This document shows positions 8,410-17,372 of a DNA stretch of 64,000 bases, piece by piece. The notes under the pieces are model-generated. The model saw only the letters and a list, made by a program, of their open reading frames with translations, was not told where the DNA came from and ran no database searches. The stretch is from Rhodococcus koreensis (GTDB lineage: Bacteria; Actinomycetota; Actinomycetes; Mycobacteriales; Mycobacteriaceae). Both the position numbers and the translations under genes were made by a program. The first letter of the stretch is position 1; each line of letters begins with the position of its first letter. The DNA lies in assembly GCF_900105905.1 (NCBI RefSeq), contig NZ_FNSV01000002.1, forward strand, positions 186,001 to 250,000, written 5' to 3'.

Positions 8410-9475
8410 GCTGCCGGGTGACGGTGTCGACGAGCGCGAGTTCTTCGGGGAGGCTGTTGACATCAGCGGATATGGTGTCGTCTCCCTCGATTATTCGGGT
8501 CGCACCGGCTTCGGCGGGCGTCCCTGAGATGATGCGATCGCCCGGAGACTTGTTCAGCCACAACCGGGTTACATCGGGTCGCGCGTAATGTCCGGCGGGA
8601 TCGGCGGCGGATTTAGCGACAGCGATCGCGCTTGTGTCGATGTCGGCGTAGACCAGGCCTTCGGTCGACGGGTCGAGGGGCTCGTGCAACAGCTGACCGT
8701 CGGGGCCGAAGATCCGGGCGTATCCACCACCTTCCGACAGCATCGCCCGCTTCGCGTCGTCGGTGCACAACATCTCCACCATGTCCGCCGAAACCGTGGC
8801 GCAGGGCGCGATCACGAAGCTCCCGCCCTCGACGGCATACACGCGGCTGGCGGCCGTGTTCACCTCGGGGCCCAACGCATACGCTGCGCCTGGGTAGAGC
8901 GAGAAACTGGGCCAGGCACCGACGTGAATCTGTTCGTTCTGCGCGTACATTGCGTATTTCGACAGCGGCTGAAGGTGCTCCCAGCAGCACAGTGCCCCGA
9001 TTCGGCCGAGATCGGTGTCGTAGACCGAAAGGTCTGTTCCGTCGCCCTCCCCGTACACGGTCCGTTCCACGTGGGTCGGCTTCAGCTTGCGCCGGGTGGC
9101 GATCGTGCGGCCATCTGCGCCGATGATCCACTGTGCGATGTAGAGGCTGCCCTGGAATCGCTCGCTCAGCCCCATCACGACCATGATGTGGTTATCGCGG
9201 GCGGCGGCGGCGAGGCGATCGGCCTCAACCGATCCGTACTCGAGGGAGTTGTCGAAATACTCTGCGGTGAACTGGAAGGCCCAGGCGGGGGAGTCGAGCC
9301 AGATGTGCCAGGGGTAACCGGGTAAGAAGGTCTCCGGGAAGGCGATCAGCTCGGCGCCGGCGTTCGCCGCCTCCTCGATCAGTGCGATGGCCTTGTCGAT
9401 TGACACTTCCAAGTTGAGGAAGACCGGTGCGGCCTGGACCGCCGCGGCACGGAAGGAATGATGATGTGACGCCAT
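8402..9475 (-). CDS. Nitrilase
   Basis: 357 aa. Hydrolyses nitriles to carboxylic acids plus ammonia. The Glu-Lys-Cys triad is visible: Glu48 in FPETFLPGYPWH, Lys132 in KLKPTHVER and Cys164 in ALCCWEHLQPL. ATG at 9475 follows GAGGAG 6 nt upstream. It is the first gene of the nitrilase-oxd-araC run. Linking Oxd to a nitrilase follows the Bacillus OxB-1 layout; many rhodococcal Oxd genes instead adjoin nitrile hydratase and amidase. Length and motifs fit the aryl/aliphatic nitrilase branch. Spiral-filament assembly is typical of the family. Confidence 0.95.
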   Translation of the reverse strand: MASHHHSFRAAAVQAAPVFLNLEVSIDKAIALIEEAANAGAELIAFPETFLPGYPWHIWLDSPAWAFQFTAEYFDNSLEYGSVEADRLAAAARDNHIMVVMGLSERFQGSLYIAQWIIGADGRTIATRRKLKPTHVERTVYGEGDGTDLSVYDTDLGRIGALCCWEHLQPLSKYAMYAQNEQIHVGAWPSFSLYPGAAYALGPEVNTAASRVYAVEGGSFVIAPCATVSADMVEMLCTDDAKRAMLSEGGGYARIFGPDGQLLHEPLDPSTEGLVYADIDTSAIAVAKSAADPAGHYARPDVTRLWLNKSPGDRIISGTPAEAGATRIIEGDDTISADVNSLPEELALVDTVTRQHV

Positions 9476-9576
9476 GAGAATCTCCTCTGCTGGGGAATAG
9501 AGAGAAACCTAGGCCTCAGAACACCCCCGCTGTGGCCCCAGTGACGCGACCTTCTTGACTGACAGCCGCACACCAC

Positions 9577-9726
9577 GATGGATCCGGAGCCGGTCATCAG
9601 TGCTGCCACCGATTTGGCGATGGCGACCCCGGCATTGGCGCCGAACGCGATGATCACCGTGCGTGTGCTCTCACCGCCGGTGTCCGTCTCGACGGCCAGT
9701 GGTCCCGGATCGTGGGCCCTGGTCAC
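9577..9726 (-). pseudogene. Cation diffusion facilitator, N-terminal remnant
   Basis: About 50 codons from a GTG at 9726 match the start of actinobacterial CDF cation-efflux transporters: ESTRTVIIAFGANAGVAIAK then AALMTGSGSI, i.e. the lead-in and first membrane helix. The frame then loses all similarity where the second helix should begin. The rest of the ~300-residue transporter is missing. It lies just upstream of the nitrilase operon. Confidence 0.6.
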
Positions 9727-10006
9727 CTGTCGAGTCTCACACGAGAATGTGCCGCGAGCACTGGCCGAAACCACGTGCGGCAGCTACTGCGTGTCGGGAT
9801 GGTCGGCGACTGCTGCCCGAGGCATCGGGCGGTGCCTGGGCGCCGACCCGCCGCAATCGGTCCCCTTCTCGCGGCCAAAATGGGGTTCGCGGGATGACCC
9901 GCTCGGCGCTGGGATGTGCCCAGGGGCGGCGGCCGGGAGGGTGCTGCACAAACTGGCGCCGCGGAGGAGCCGGCGACCCTGACAGAAGGCCGCGGACTGT
10001 ACTGAC

Positions 10007-10135
10007 GTGACCTTCACCGGCTTCTGCGACGCGAATGTGCTTGTACTCGAGTGTTGCACGAGACGTGCTGATTTGGCTCGCGCAGGCGGGCCTGGTGCAC
10101 GCGCGGTGGGCGGATCGCATCCCGGGCGTAATGTT
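10007..10135 (+). pseudogene. PIN-domain (VapC-like) toxin remnant, frameshifted
   Basis: A GTG-started frame reads VTFTGFCDANVL, the hallmark first strand and first acidic residue of a PIN ribonuclease. After one extra T near 10038-10040 the match resumes in the next frame as LYSSVARDVLIWLAQAGL then VHARWADRI. The remaining catalytic acids are absent. The frame ending just before it (EEPATLTEGRGLY, stop about 10005) may be the tail of the cognate antitoxin. Confidence 0.55.
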
Positions 10136-10185
10136 CGAGGACGTGGCGGGGGATCGACCGGACATCCGCGATGATCGTGGCGATG

Positions 10186-10542
10186 TTACGGCGACGGGGG
10201 TTCGATGGGGTCGAAAAGCGGTACCACCGTCGCCGCACGGAGCCGCTCCTTGTGTCGCTGCCGCTCCTCCCATTGCGCCGTCCTGTCGGCGGCCTCGGCT
10301 TCTCGTCGCTGCTCGAGCCGCCGCCGTTGCAGAGCGACGGTCATCTGTGTGGCGAGGATATGGCGCCGTAACTCCTCGGCGCGCTCTGCAGCGACAGTGT
10401 CACCGAGATGAGTGGCGGCAGTTCGGTCGCACTGGACAAGGAATCCCTCGTAGGTCAGCCTGGACCGGTCGTGCTCATCCAGGCGTGATTCCGCGACCTG
10501 TTCGATCAATTGCAAAGGGATACGTAACATTCGGTAATTCAT
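10186..10542 (-). CDS. Hypothetical coiled-coil protein
   Basis: 118 aa from ATG 10542 (MNYRML); a second Met lies four residues in. Highly charged, helical, with a long Arg/Glu/Gln-rich stretch (roughly residues 50-105) that should form a coiled coil. No family recognised. The open frame continues upstream into the IS element, so its original 5' region may have been changed by the insertion: the IS end is only 58 bp from the start codon. Confidence 0.5.
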   Translation of the reverse strand: MNYRMLRIPLQLIEQVAESRLDEHDRSRLTYEGFLVQCDRTAATHLGDTVAAERAEELRRHILATQMTVALQRRRLEQRREAEAADRTAQWEERQRHKERLRAATVVPLFDPIEPPSP

Positions 10543-10589
10543 TCGCAAAAGCGTGAGCGGTATCGACCGCAATGTTGTCACGCTCTGGG

Positions 10590-10599
10590 ATGCTAACCC
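10590..10599. repeat. Left copy of 10-bp target-site duplication (ATGCTAACCC)
   Basis: Directly abuts the left terminal repeat of the IS4-family element. The identical 10-mer is found at 12102-12111 on the other side. Confidence 0.85.
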
Positions 10600-10612
10600 C
10601 AATGCCGCGCAG

Positions 10613-11980
10613 TTAAGGGTTTGGGCTGCCTGTCCAATCGGGCGGTTCGAGAACGTTGATGGCAATGTTGACCGTGGCGTAGTTGGTGCGGTCGATGTCT
10701 CCTTTGGCACGGTGTTTGGAAATCGCTCGTTTGACCACGCGGGGGCAATCACGTGCTCGGCGTTCGGGATTGAGTTCGGCCAGGACTGCGCGGCCAATCT
10801 GTCCGACCAGATCGATGGTCGTGCCGGCGATCACGCCTGACGCGAGTACCACCAAGTCGCGGGCGGTGGTGACGGCGATCGTAAAACTCGCGCGCAGCGG
10901 TGGGACATCCGCACCGGTCGTTGCGTCGGCGATCGCGATACGCAGCGCTTGGTAGGTGGTCAACAACGCGTAGACCTCCTGGGCGACCCCGGACGGGGTG
11001 CGGGCCCGCAGCATCGCATCGCCGAGGATGGTCGACTTCAGCTCCAGATAGGTCGTCTCGATCTCCCATCGCTGGTGATACAGCCGGACCAGTTCCGATG
11101 CCGGGTAGCGGCGATGATCGTTGAGGGTGGTGATCAACCGGTATCGGCCGGTGCGGGGTGTGCCACCTTTCGGGGTGACAACGATCTCGGCATCGATGAC
11201 CCGGACGACCACCGAGCCGATCGGGGCCAGCCAGGACCCGTCGGGCAGCCGTTCGATGGAGGCAAGCTTGCGGTTGCTCTTGCAGCGGATGAGCAGGTCG
11301 GCCTTGGTGTCCGCGATCTGCTCGATCAACGAGGCGACGGCGAAGTTGCGATCGGCCAACAACAACATGCCATCGCGCAGGCACCCCAACAGCTGGGGTG
11401 CATAGGCGATCTCGGAGACACCGTAGGTTCCGAACACGGCATCGACGATGGTGCGGGTACCGCACGCCACCACGGCGAGCATGCGCACCATCGGGTAGCC
11501 CGAGTCGCCGTTGGGGCCGCCGGTTTGACGGTGGTAGGCACCGAGGTTGGCTACGCTGTCGGGCACGAACATCGAGGTGCCGTCGATCGCGCACACCAAC
11601 AGTCCTCGCCACCGAGCGGTACCGGGGACGGGGCCTTTGATCAGGTTGAACAATTCCCGCAGTGGTGCGGCGCCGACCCGGAGGCGGGCCTGCGACAACG
11701 CCGAGGAACCCGGATCGGCCACCGCTCCTTCGAGTCCCGCGGTCAGCTTCGCCCACACCCGGGTATAGCCGATATCAGGGAACAGGCACGCGGACAGCAC
11801 CAGGTACACCACGACCCGCGACGGCAACTCCCGCAGTCGAGCCTGCGTGGCCCTCGCCGACTCGAGCGCGGCATCGACCATCTCGAACGGCACGATCCGC
11901 GTCAACTCACCGATATGCCCCGGCGCGAACCGCCCGGCGGCAACCACCGACTCATGTTTGATGACAGACTGAACAGGCAA
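10613..11980 (-). CDS. IS4-family transposase (DDE)
   Basis: 455 aa from a TTG at 11980 with GGGAG just upstream. Catalytic features: first Asp in CAIDGTSMFVPD, second Asp in LLLADRNFA, and the IS4 signature Y-(2)-R-(3)-E-(6)-K as YHQRWEIETTYLELK. The reading frame is intact. The TTG and its ribosome-binding site lie inside a long inverted repeat that could block translation from read-through transcripts. Confidence 0.93.
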   Translation of the reverse strand: MPVQSVIKHESVVAAGRFAPGHIGELTRIVPFEMVDAALESARATQARLRELPSRVVVYLVLSACLFPDIGYTRVWAKLTAGLEGAVADPGSSALSQARLRVGAAPLRELFNLIKGPVPGTARWRGLLVCAIDGTSMFVPDSVANLGAYHRQTGGPNGDSGYPMVRMLAVVACGTRTIVDAVFGTYGVSEIAYAPQLLGCLRDGMLLLADRNFAVASLIEQIADTKADLLIRCKSNRKLASIERLPDGSWLAPIGSVVVRVIDAEIVVTPKGGTPRTGRYRLITTLNDHRRYPASELVRLYHQRWEIETTYLELKSTILGDAMLRARTPSGVAQEVYALLTTYQALRIAIADATTGADVPPLRASFTIAVTTARDLVVLASGVIAGTTIDLVGQIGRAVLAELNPERRARDCPRVVKRAISKHRAKGDIDRTNYATVNIAINVLEPPDWTGSPNP

Positions 11981-12042
11981 CGGAACTCCCGGAGAGGCTT
12001 GTCTTTGGCGGACAAAGCTTCCCTACCAGGAGTTCCGTTGCC
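11976..12042 (-). promoter_or_regulatory. Inverted repeat sequestering the transposase start
   Basis: Perfect 14-bp arms at 11976-11989 and 12029-12042 with a 39-nt loop. On the transposase strand one arm contains the TTG start codon and overlaps the GGGAG. A transcript entering from outside the element would fold and hide both; one starting inside the loop would not. This is the known strategy by which IS10 and IS50 avoid activation by impinging transcription. Confidence 0.6.
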
Positions 12043-12101
12043 CTATCTCGCGACACGCCCCAACTTGACCTGCCAGGACAATCCCTAACTGCGCGGCATT
12101 G

Positions 12102-12111
12102 ATGCTAACCC
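12102..12111. repeat. Right copy of 10-bp target-site duplication
   Basis: Identical to 10590-10599, directly adjoining the right IS end. Confidence 0.85.
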
Positions 12112-12401
12112 TCGCGGCGGAAACATGTGGATGATCGGCTGCCCGAGGTCGGTGCGCGGGAAGCATCAGCACTGCACGCATGCCGCCCCGAGGGGGTCAG
12201 GAGGTACGAGATTTGCCGATATGCCCAGATCGCCAGGAAAGAAGTACCGCCGACCACACAGTGCCGAACGGTCGGTTTGGCATTGTTGGTGGCTACTGCC
12301 CCGAGTAGCGTCAACTTCAGCGGCCCGGGCGGCCGCGAAAACATCTGATGCGTGGTCGTCCGCTTCGCGTTCCCCACAGCGCGAATCGAAGGAGTGCGGC
12401 C

Positions 12402-12780
12402 ATGATCACATCAGTGGCATCCAACCTGTCAGGTGGGGAGTCTGCAGGCCGTGGTGCGCATCGTCGACGCAGACCCGCCCGCCGCCTGCGGGCCGGAATG
12501 TTGACCCTTGCAGCGACCGCCGCGGCAATGATGCTGGTGGCTCCGCACGCCGCAGCTGCGGCCATCAACACCACAACGACAGTCTCGATCCAGGGTATGG
12601 CTGCGACGACGTGCCCAGTCACCTTGACCGCCCAGCTTGCGCCCGCTTTCACCGGTGGCACGGTCACATTCAAGGAGGGCAGGGCAATGCCACGCTCGGC
12701 GCCGCGGCGGCCGTGACGAAGGAACCGCCAGTATCCAGCACACCTTCGGGGCCGAATCGACCAGCCTCCAGCGGTTTTGA
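12402..12780 (+). pseudogene. Secreted Ig-like-domain protein, decayed
   Basis: ATG at 12402 with GAAGGAG 8 nt upstream. A signal peptide is clear (twin-arginine-rich lead, then LTLAATAAAMMLVAPHAAAAA). It is followed by the start of a bacterial Ig-like repeat (TTTVSIQGM and VTLTAQLAPAFTGGTVTFKEG). The same domain then continues only in other frames: NATLGAAAAV, then SIQHTFGAESTSLQRF ending at TGA 12778-12780. At least two frame changes or small deletions are needed. Only one Ig repeat remains. Confidence 0.6.
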
Positions 12781-12935
12781 CGGATTGAACTTCGGCCGTT
12801 GCGGGTAGTCCGGTAGTTCGCGCGCGGGCATCCGTTTCGGGGTATGCCCGCGCGGGGCGAGTCCGGCCGGGGCGCCGAGCGGACCACAGACGGAAAGTTC
12901 CGGGACGGGGGTGGCCGGGAGCGAGGAGCGAAGCA

Positions 12936-13304
12936 ATGACCACAGCGGGCGGTCCGAGCTCGAGCAGTCTGGCGGATGTCATCGACACCATCCTGGACAA
13001 GGGCCTGGTCATCGACGCCTACGTGCGGGTCTCGCTGGTCGGTATCGAACTGCTGACGATCGACGCCCGCGTGGTGGTCGCCAGTGTCGACACCTATCTG
13101 CGTTTCGCCGAGGCGGCGAACCGGCTGGCGATCGGCAGCGAACCGAAGGGTCTGTCCGACCTGGTCTCCGACGTCAAGGGCAGCGGCAGCACGAAGTCGA
13201 AGACCAAGGGTGTCCTCGAGGGGGTGGGGGAGACCCTCGGTGAGCTGCTCGGCGGATCATCGGGCGGCGAACGCGAACCGGCACCGCGGCGGAGACAAAA
13301 ATGA
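12936..13304 (+). CDS. gvpA: Gas vesicle structural protein GvpA, copy 1
   Basis: 122 aa. The conserved GvpA core spans ~12-65: [39 protein letters not shown], then [11 protein letters not shown]. GvpA forms the ribbed protein wall of gas vesicles. The tail is a variable Ser/Lys/Gly-rich segment as in actinomycete GvpA. GGAGCGAAGCA precedes the ATG. The stop overlaps the gvpF start by 4 nt (ATGA). Nearly the same core is encoded at 19322 and 20148, and the ~90 bp upstream resemble those of copy 3, so whole modules were duplicated. Confidence 0.92.
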   Translation: MTTAGGPSSSSLADVIDTILDKGLVIDAYVRVSLVGIELLTIDARVVVASVDTYLRFAEAANRLAIGSEPKGLSDLVSDVKGSGSTKSKTKGVLEGVGETLGELLGGSSGGEREPAPRRRQK

Positions 13305-14086
13305 CCTCCCCGGAGGACACCGACGACACCGAGGGCGCTGCGGCGTCCGTGATCTACGTGTATGCAATCGTGCCCGCGGACGTGCAACCGGAAGAGGATG
13401 CGACCGGTATTCACGATGCCCCGATCGAGAGCGTCACGCACGGCGACATCGCGGCCTTGGTCAGCGAGATCGACCCGGACCACCGACTCGGCACCTCCGC
13501 GGATCTGCAGGCCCACGCCCGCATCCTCGACGGCACCTCGCACGTGGCCCCGGTGCTGCCGCTGCGGTTCGGTGCCGTCGTGTCCGACCGCGACGCCGTG
13601 ATCAACGAGTTGCTCGCCGACCACCAGGACGAGTTCGCCTCGGCTCTCGACGAACTCGAGGGTTTCGCGCAGTACATGATCAAGGGCCGCTACGTCGAGG
13701 AGCGCATCGTTCGGGAGATCGTCGACGAAAGCCCGAAGGCTACCGCCCTGCTCGAGTCGATCCGCGGCCAACCCGAGGAGCTCACCCGGGACGCCCGGAT
13801 GGCTCTGGGCGAGATCATCGGCCACGCCCTCGAGGCCAAGCGGGAGACGGACACCCGTATCACTCTCGACGCGTTGTCACCGCTCACCGACACCGTCACC
13901 GTTCGCGAACCCACCCACGACGAGGACGCCGTCCAGATCGCGATCCTCCTCGAGGTCGACCGGCAAGACGCACTCGAGCAGACGGTGGGAGAGCTGGCCG
14001 CACGCTGGGACAACCGGGTGACGATGCGCATCCTCGGCCCCATGGCCCCCTACGACTTTGTGGTGAGACCGAAACCGGAGGGCTGA
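13301..14086 (+). CDS. gvpF: Gas vesicle protein GvpF/GvpL family, copy 1
   Basis: 261 aa. Family blocks: [12 protein letters not shown] (18-29), [55 protein letters not shown], and the C-terminal [10 protein letters not shown]. GvpF/L proteins bind GvpA and help nucleate or chaperone vesicle assembly. ATG overlaps gvpA stop. Closest in this window to the product at 20513. An Actinobacterial GvpF assignment is favoured over GvpL by its pairing with gvpA. Confidence 0.9.
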   Translation: MTSPEDTDDTEGAAASVIYVYAIVPADVQPEEDATGIHDAPIESVTHGDIAALVSEIDPDHRLGTSADLQAHARILDGTSHVAPVLPLRFGAVVSDRDAVINELLADHQDEFASALDELEGFAQYMIKGRYVEERIVREIVDESPKATALLESIRGQPEELTRDARMALGEIIGHALEAKRETDTRITLDALSPLTDTVTVREPTHDEDAVQIAILLEVDRQDALEQTVGELAARWDNRVTMRILGPMAPYDFVVRPKPEG

Positions 14087-14464
14087 CGAACGATTCTGTG
14101 GCGTGCAGCATTCGAGGAGTCTGTGTTCATCGTTGCAGTCGGTGACGCGCTGTGAGCACAGGACTCCTTTCGTGGTCGACGATGCGTGTTCTGCCGCTGA
14201 TCGTCGGAACATTCGCGGTGCGGTGCGGTGCTCCCGGCGGCAGTCGAGGGCCGCCGCGGTGGCCGGTATGAGGAGTGGTGGGCGCACCCCAGGGCGGGTG
14301 TCGCGGTGGACCGGCCTAGATGTTGCACGTTCAGCAGGCACGACATCGCGGTGAGCAGTTGTTACTCGGAGCGTTCCCGCCGTTGCCGGTGTTGGAGCGG
14401 CAGAATATCGGGGGTTTGACGCATACCGTGGCGGGTTTGTTGAGCCTCGGTCCCGGGGTACCGC
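14087..14464. other. 378-bp convergent intergenic region, no gene seen
   Basis: Lies between the gvpF stop (+) and the GGDEF gene stop (-). Frames in it are short and show no recognisable protein. No clear T-tailed terminator was found. Confidence 0.5.
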
Positions 14465-15970
14465 TCAGCGGCCTGGGTCTGCGGGGTCGGGGCTGTGTAG
14501 TGCGTACCGGCCGGGGCCGGTGGCCTTGGCCCGGTACATCGCCCGGTCGGCGTGATGAATCAGCTCGTGCGGGGAGACGGCGGCACCGGTGACGGCGATC
14601 CCGACACTCGCCGTGATCGGGGCAGCCCCCGGGTGCGGGTCCACGGTGGCGATCAGGTCGGCGATCGCGGTCGCCTCCGCGGGACCGGTGACGGCCGGGC
14701 ACAGGATCAGGAATTCGTCGCCGCCCAGGCGCGCCACGGTGTCGGTGGGCCGGACCAGGGACCGCAGGCGGTCGGCGAGTCGGACCAGGGCGGCGTCGCC
14801 GCCGGCGTGCCCCAGTCGGGCGTTGAGGCGGCGGAAGTTGTCCAGGTCGATCACCAGCACCGCGACCCGAATGCCGGTGTGCGCCGCCTGGTCGAGGGCG
14901 GCGGTGATCCGCTCCAGGGCCAGGGTGCGATTCGGCAACCCGGTGAGCGGGTCGTGCAGGCTCTGATGCCGCAACCGCTCCTCCACGCCGAGTCGGTCGA
15001 TCGCGGTGGACAGTACCGCGGCCACCGCGGACACAAACGCCACCTCACGCTCCGGGGCGACACGCGGTCGGGCGAAATGGGCGGTCAGCACTCCCCAGAT
15101 CGGATCGTGCCCGATTGGCACGCCGATGCCGCTGCCCAGCCCGTGCGCGGCCATATCCGCGGTGGCGAACCGTCGCTCGCGGGCGCGGTCCGGGCAGCAC
15201 ACCACCACCGCCTCGGCGGCCGCGTACCCGGTCAGCGAGCCGCAGCCGGCGGCGACGGTGCTTGGGCGCGGCCCGGGTCCGTGGTAGCCGAGCACCGGCA
15301 GGGCCGCCCCGCCGGTACCGTGCACCCGGGCGACCGCCGCGCACCGCGGCCCCAGCAGCGCGGTGACCATCCCGGTCGCGGCGGTCAGGAGCGTGTCGAG
15401 GTCGGCGGTGACCGCGAGCCGGCTCAGTTCGGCGAGTACGTGTTGTTCCCGGCACCGGCGGTCGGCGTCCGCGAGAGCGGCGAGCAGCGGGTGTTCCCGC
15501 TCGCCGGAGGTGGACGGCTCCCGGGCGATCGCCCCGATCAGCAGTGGCCGCCCGTCCGTGTCGCGTTCGGTGACGAAAACCGACAGGACCGTCGGGATCG
15601 GTGTTCCGGTGCGTAGGTGCCGCAGCTCCGTTTGCCCGCACCACCGACCATGTTCGGTCAGGGCGGCGGAGACTTCCGGTGCCTGTTCCACCACGGTGTC
15701 GGTGCAGACGTCGGCGACCGTGTGCCCGAACGCCTCGCCGCCGTCCGGGAATCCGAGCAGGGCGGCGCCGGCCGGGTTGAGGTACCGGAGGCGGCCCGAC
15801 CTGAATTCCCACAGTCCTACGGGGGTCGGTGCGCATTCCAGTGCGGCGGCCAGCTGCGCCGACATCGCCGCGCCCGGGAACGATCCCGTTTCGGATCGGG
15901 TCCCCTCTTCGGGGAACCCGGATTGTCCGGCGCCCTCCGGCACCCGGCATGGTTCGGATAATTCAGTCAC
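14465..15970 (-). CDS. PAS-GAF-GGDEF protein, probable diguanylate cyclase
   Basis: 501 aa. PAS-like domain ~40-150 (CAPTPVGLWEFRSGRLRYLNPAG), GAF ~185-325, GGDEF ~340-490. The signature GGDEF is intact in ARLGGDEFLILC, with HDPLTGLPNR leading in and IDLDNF as metal site. The usual Asn-Asp before the GH motif reads Asn-Ala (RLNARLGH). An RxxD inhibitory site is not obvious. No membrane segment, so a cytoplasmic sensor that would make cyclic di-GMP. It is on the opposite strand to the gas-vesicle genes that flank it and may be an insertion into that cluster. Confidence 0.88.
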   Translation of the reverse strand: MTELSEPCRVPEGAGQSGFPEEGTRSETGSFPGAAMSAQLAAALECAPTPVGLWEFRSGRLRYLNPAGAALLGFPDGGEAFGHTVADVCTDTVVEQAPEVSAALTEHGRWCGQTELRHLRTGTPIPTVLSVFVTERDTDGRPLLIGAIAREPSTSGEREHPLLAALADADRRCREQHVLAELSRLAVTADLDTLLTAATGMVTALLGPRCAAVARVHGTGGAALPVLGYHGPGPRPSTVAAGCGSLTGYAAAEAVVVCCPDRARERRFATADMAAHGLGSGIGVPIGHDPIWGVLTAHFARPRVAPEREVAFVSAVAAVLSTAIDRLGVEERLRHQSLHDPLTGLPNRTLALERITAALDQAAHTGIRVAVLVIDLDNFRRLNARLGHAGGDAALVRLADRLRSLVRPTDTVARLGGDEFLILCPAVTGPAEATAIADLIATVDPHPGAAPITASVGIAVTGAAVSPHELIHHADRAMYRAKATGPGRYALHSPDPADPGR

Positions 15971-16797
15971 TACTGGTCGGTTTCATTCTCGTTCAGCAGC
16001 TTTCAGTGAATTGGTATGTCGCACCGGATGGCGCATTCGTTTCGCGTGAAGGCCGCCCAGGCGGCGCGGACATGCCGAGGCGGAGATGTCCTGGGGCCCG
16101 ATGCCCTACGCCGCGGGCTCCCTGCTGATCCATGGGTGCGGGGTGTGGTTTCGGGCAAGTCGCGCTGATCAACGAGCTGGTGACGAGGCCGTATCTGGTG
16201 TTCATCCGGGTCGTCTCCGTGAGGGTGTCCTTTGTATATGCTGCGGCCGGGAATTTCCGAGACCAGTCACTCTCGTGCACGGTGAGATGAAAATGCAGAA
16301 ACGGGACCCTCAGATATCCGATGTCGGCAAAATCACGTGTACATACTGCGAGGCCCACATTCTCGAACCGCGCTTCGCGCAAGGTTATTCTGGGGTCGAC
16401 CGGCCTGATTTCGAGGTGACAATTTCGACTCGACTGCGTAATCGCCCGCCGACCGGGCACCCCGCAGGCCGAGCTCGCCTGCCGGCCGAGGATGGCGGTA
16501 GGGACAGGCGTCACCTGGCCGGTGATCGTACTGATCGGGGCGGTGGCCCGGCTGCCCCAGGTGAGCCGGGTCACCGCTGGCCTGGATTGCTCGGTCGGTC
16601 GGCTCGGTCGGATGCCGCCGAAGGTGACGCTCAGTCACCTGCCTCGAACGCGACGTCGAAGTTGATTCCTGCAGAACCCATCAGAATTCACGCCTTTCCT
16701 GGTGATGAATCCACGGGTTCGTCGATCCCCGCTTACCATGCCTATCGCGCTCGGGGCTGGGAAGCGTTTCGCAAATAAGCGAATTTCTCACATAATG
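15971..16797. other. 827-bp region with no supported gene
   Basis: Open frames exist on both strands but none has recognisable domains or convincing codon bias. Base composition is lower in GC than the neighbours, especially 16230-16400 and after 16680. A 16-codon minus-strand ORF (MGSAGINFDVAFEAGD, 16680 to 16630) follows AGGAAAGG and might be a peptide, but nothing else supports it. Confidence 0.4.
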
Positions 16798-16858
16798 AAA
16801 TTAACAACCGCCCATAATGTTCTGCGCAAATTAACGACCGCCCATAATGTTCCTGGGT
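16798..16858. repeat. AT-rich 30-bp tandem direct repeat, two copies
   Basis: Copies at 16798-16827 and 16828-16857 share AAATTAAC, ACCGCCCATAATGTTC and neighbouring bases, differing at few positions. AT-rich and ~515 bp upstream of the GvpY-like gene. Could be a regulator-binding pair or a promoter duplication; TAATGT resembles a -10 element. Confidence 0.6.
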
Positions 16859-17147
16859 AATCAATTTGGGAAATGGGGGCAACTCCGAATTACTCGGCGC
16901 GTTTGTCTCTCGTGTGTATTTGCGTGATCCACGAGATTACGGAGGTGGGACCACACGTGGGCTACGGCGGGGTGGGCGAGCGCTCGACCTCGGTCCGCGC
17001 GCGGCGGGGCGCCCCGCCGGCCGAAGGGGTTCGGCGACCGAGCGGGGCTGGCTGCCCGGTCCACCTTCGCGGCGCGGGCAGCGTACTGAGCGGGTACCCG
17101 CAGACAACTGCGATACACGGGTATCCCCGAAGGCCCGCGGTCATACC

Positions 17148-17243
17148 GTGCGGTCCTGTCCGATGTGACGCGGTGACGAACGTACTGCTCGCCGAACACG
17201 ACGACGAGTTCGCCTCCGCCCTCGCGGAACTCGAGGGCTTCGG
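17148..17243 (+). pseudogene. gvpF fossil fragment
   Basis: Around 30 codons align to the middle of GvpF: AVLSD in one frame, then DAVTNVLLAEHDDEFASALA and ELEGF in the next (compare [20 protein letters not shown] at 13301 gene). The rest is gone. It marks a fourth gvpF copy lost by recombination just upstream of the GvpY-like gene. Confidence 0.65.
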
Positions 17244-17372
17244 CAGATTGAGCGGAGCGGCCCCGGGGTAGTCGGCGGAACGAAGGCACCACCCACCGAC
17301 CACGGCCCCATCCTTTTCGCCGACGCCGGCGCCGAGGTGCACCACATCTTCTCGACAACAAGGGGTTGGGCG

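Larger units (their letters stand above)
10600..12101 (-). mobile_element. Complete IS4-family insertion sequence, 1,502 bp
   Basis: Bounded by imperfect terminal inverted repeats: CAATGCCGCGCAGTTAAGGG at the left (10600-10619) and its near-perfect complement at the right (12083-12101, one base shorter). A 10-bp direct repeat flanks it. It holds one intact transposase on the minus strand. Intact gene, matched ends and perfect target duplication indicate a recent, probably still competent insertion. It landed between the coiled-coil ORF and the Ig-like remnant and appears to break no recognisable gene. Confidence 0.9.

Noticed and set aside
12105..12377. Minus-strand 90-codon frame next to the IS
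   Set aside because: No ribosome-binding site or recognisable sequence; not conserved in style with neighbours.
16086..16778. Plus-strand 230-codon frame
   Set aside because: Starts in one composition and ends in another; no motif; the lower-GC centre does not show coding bias.
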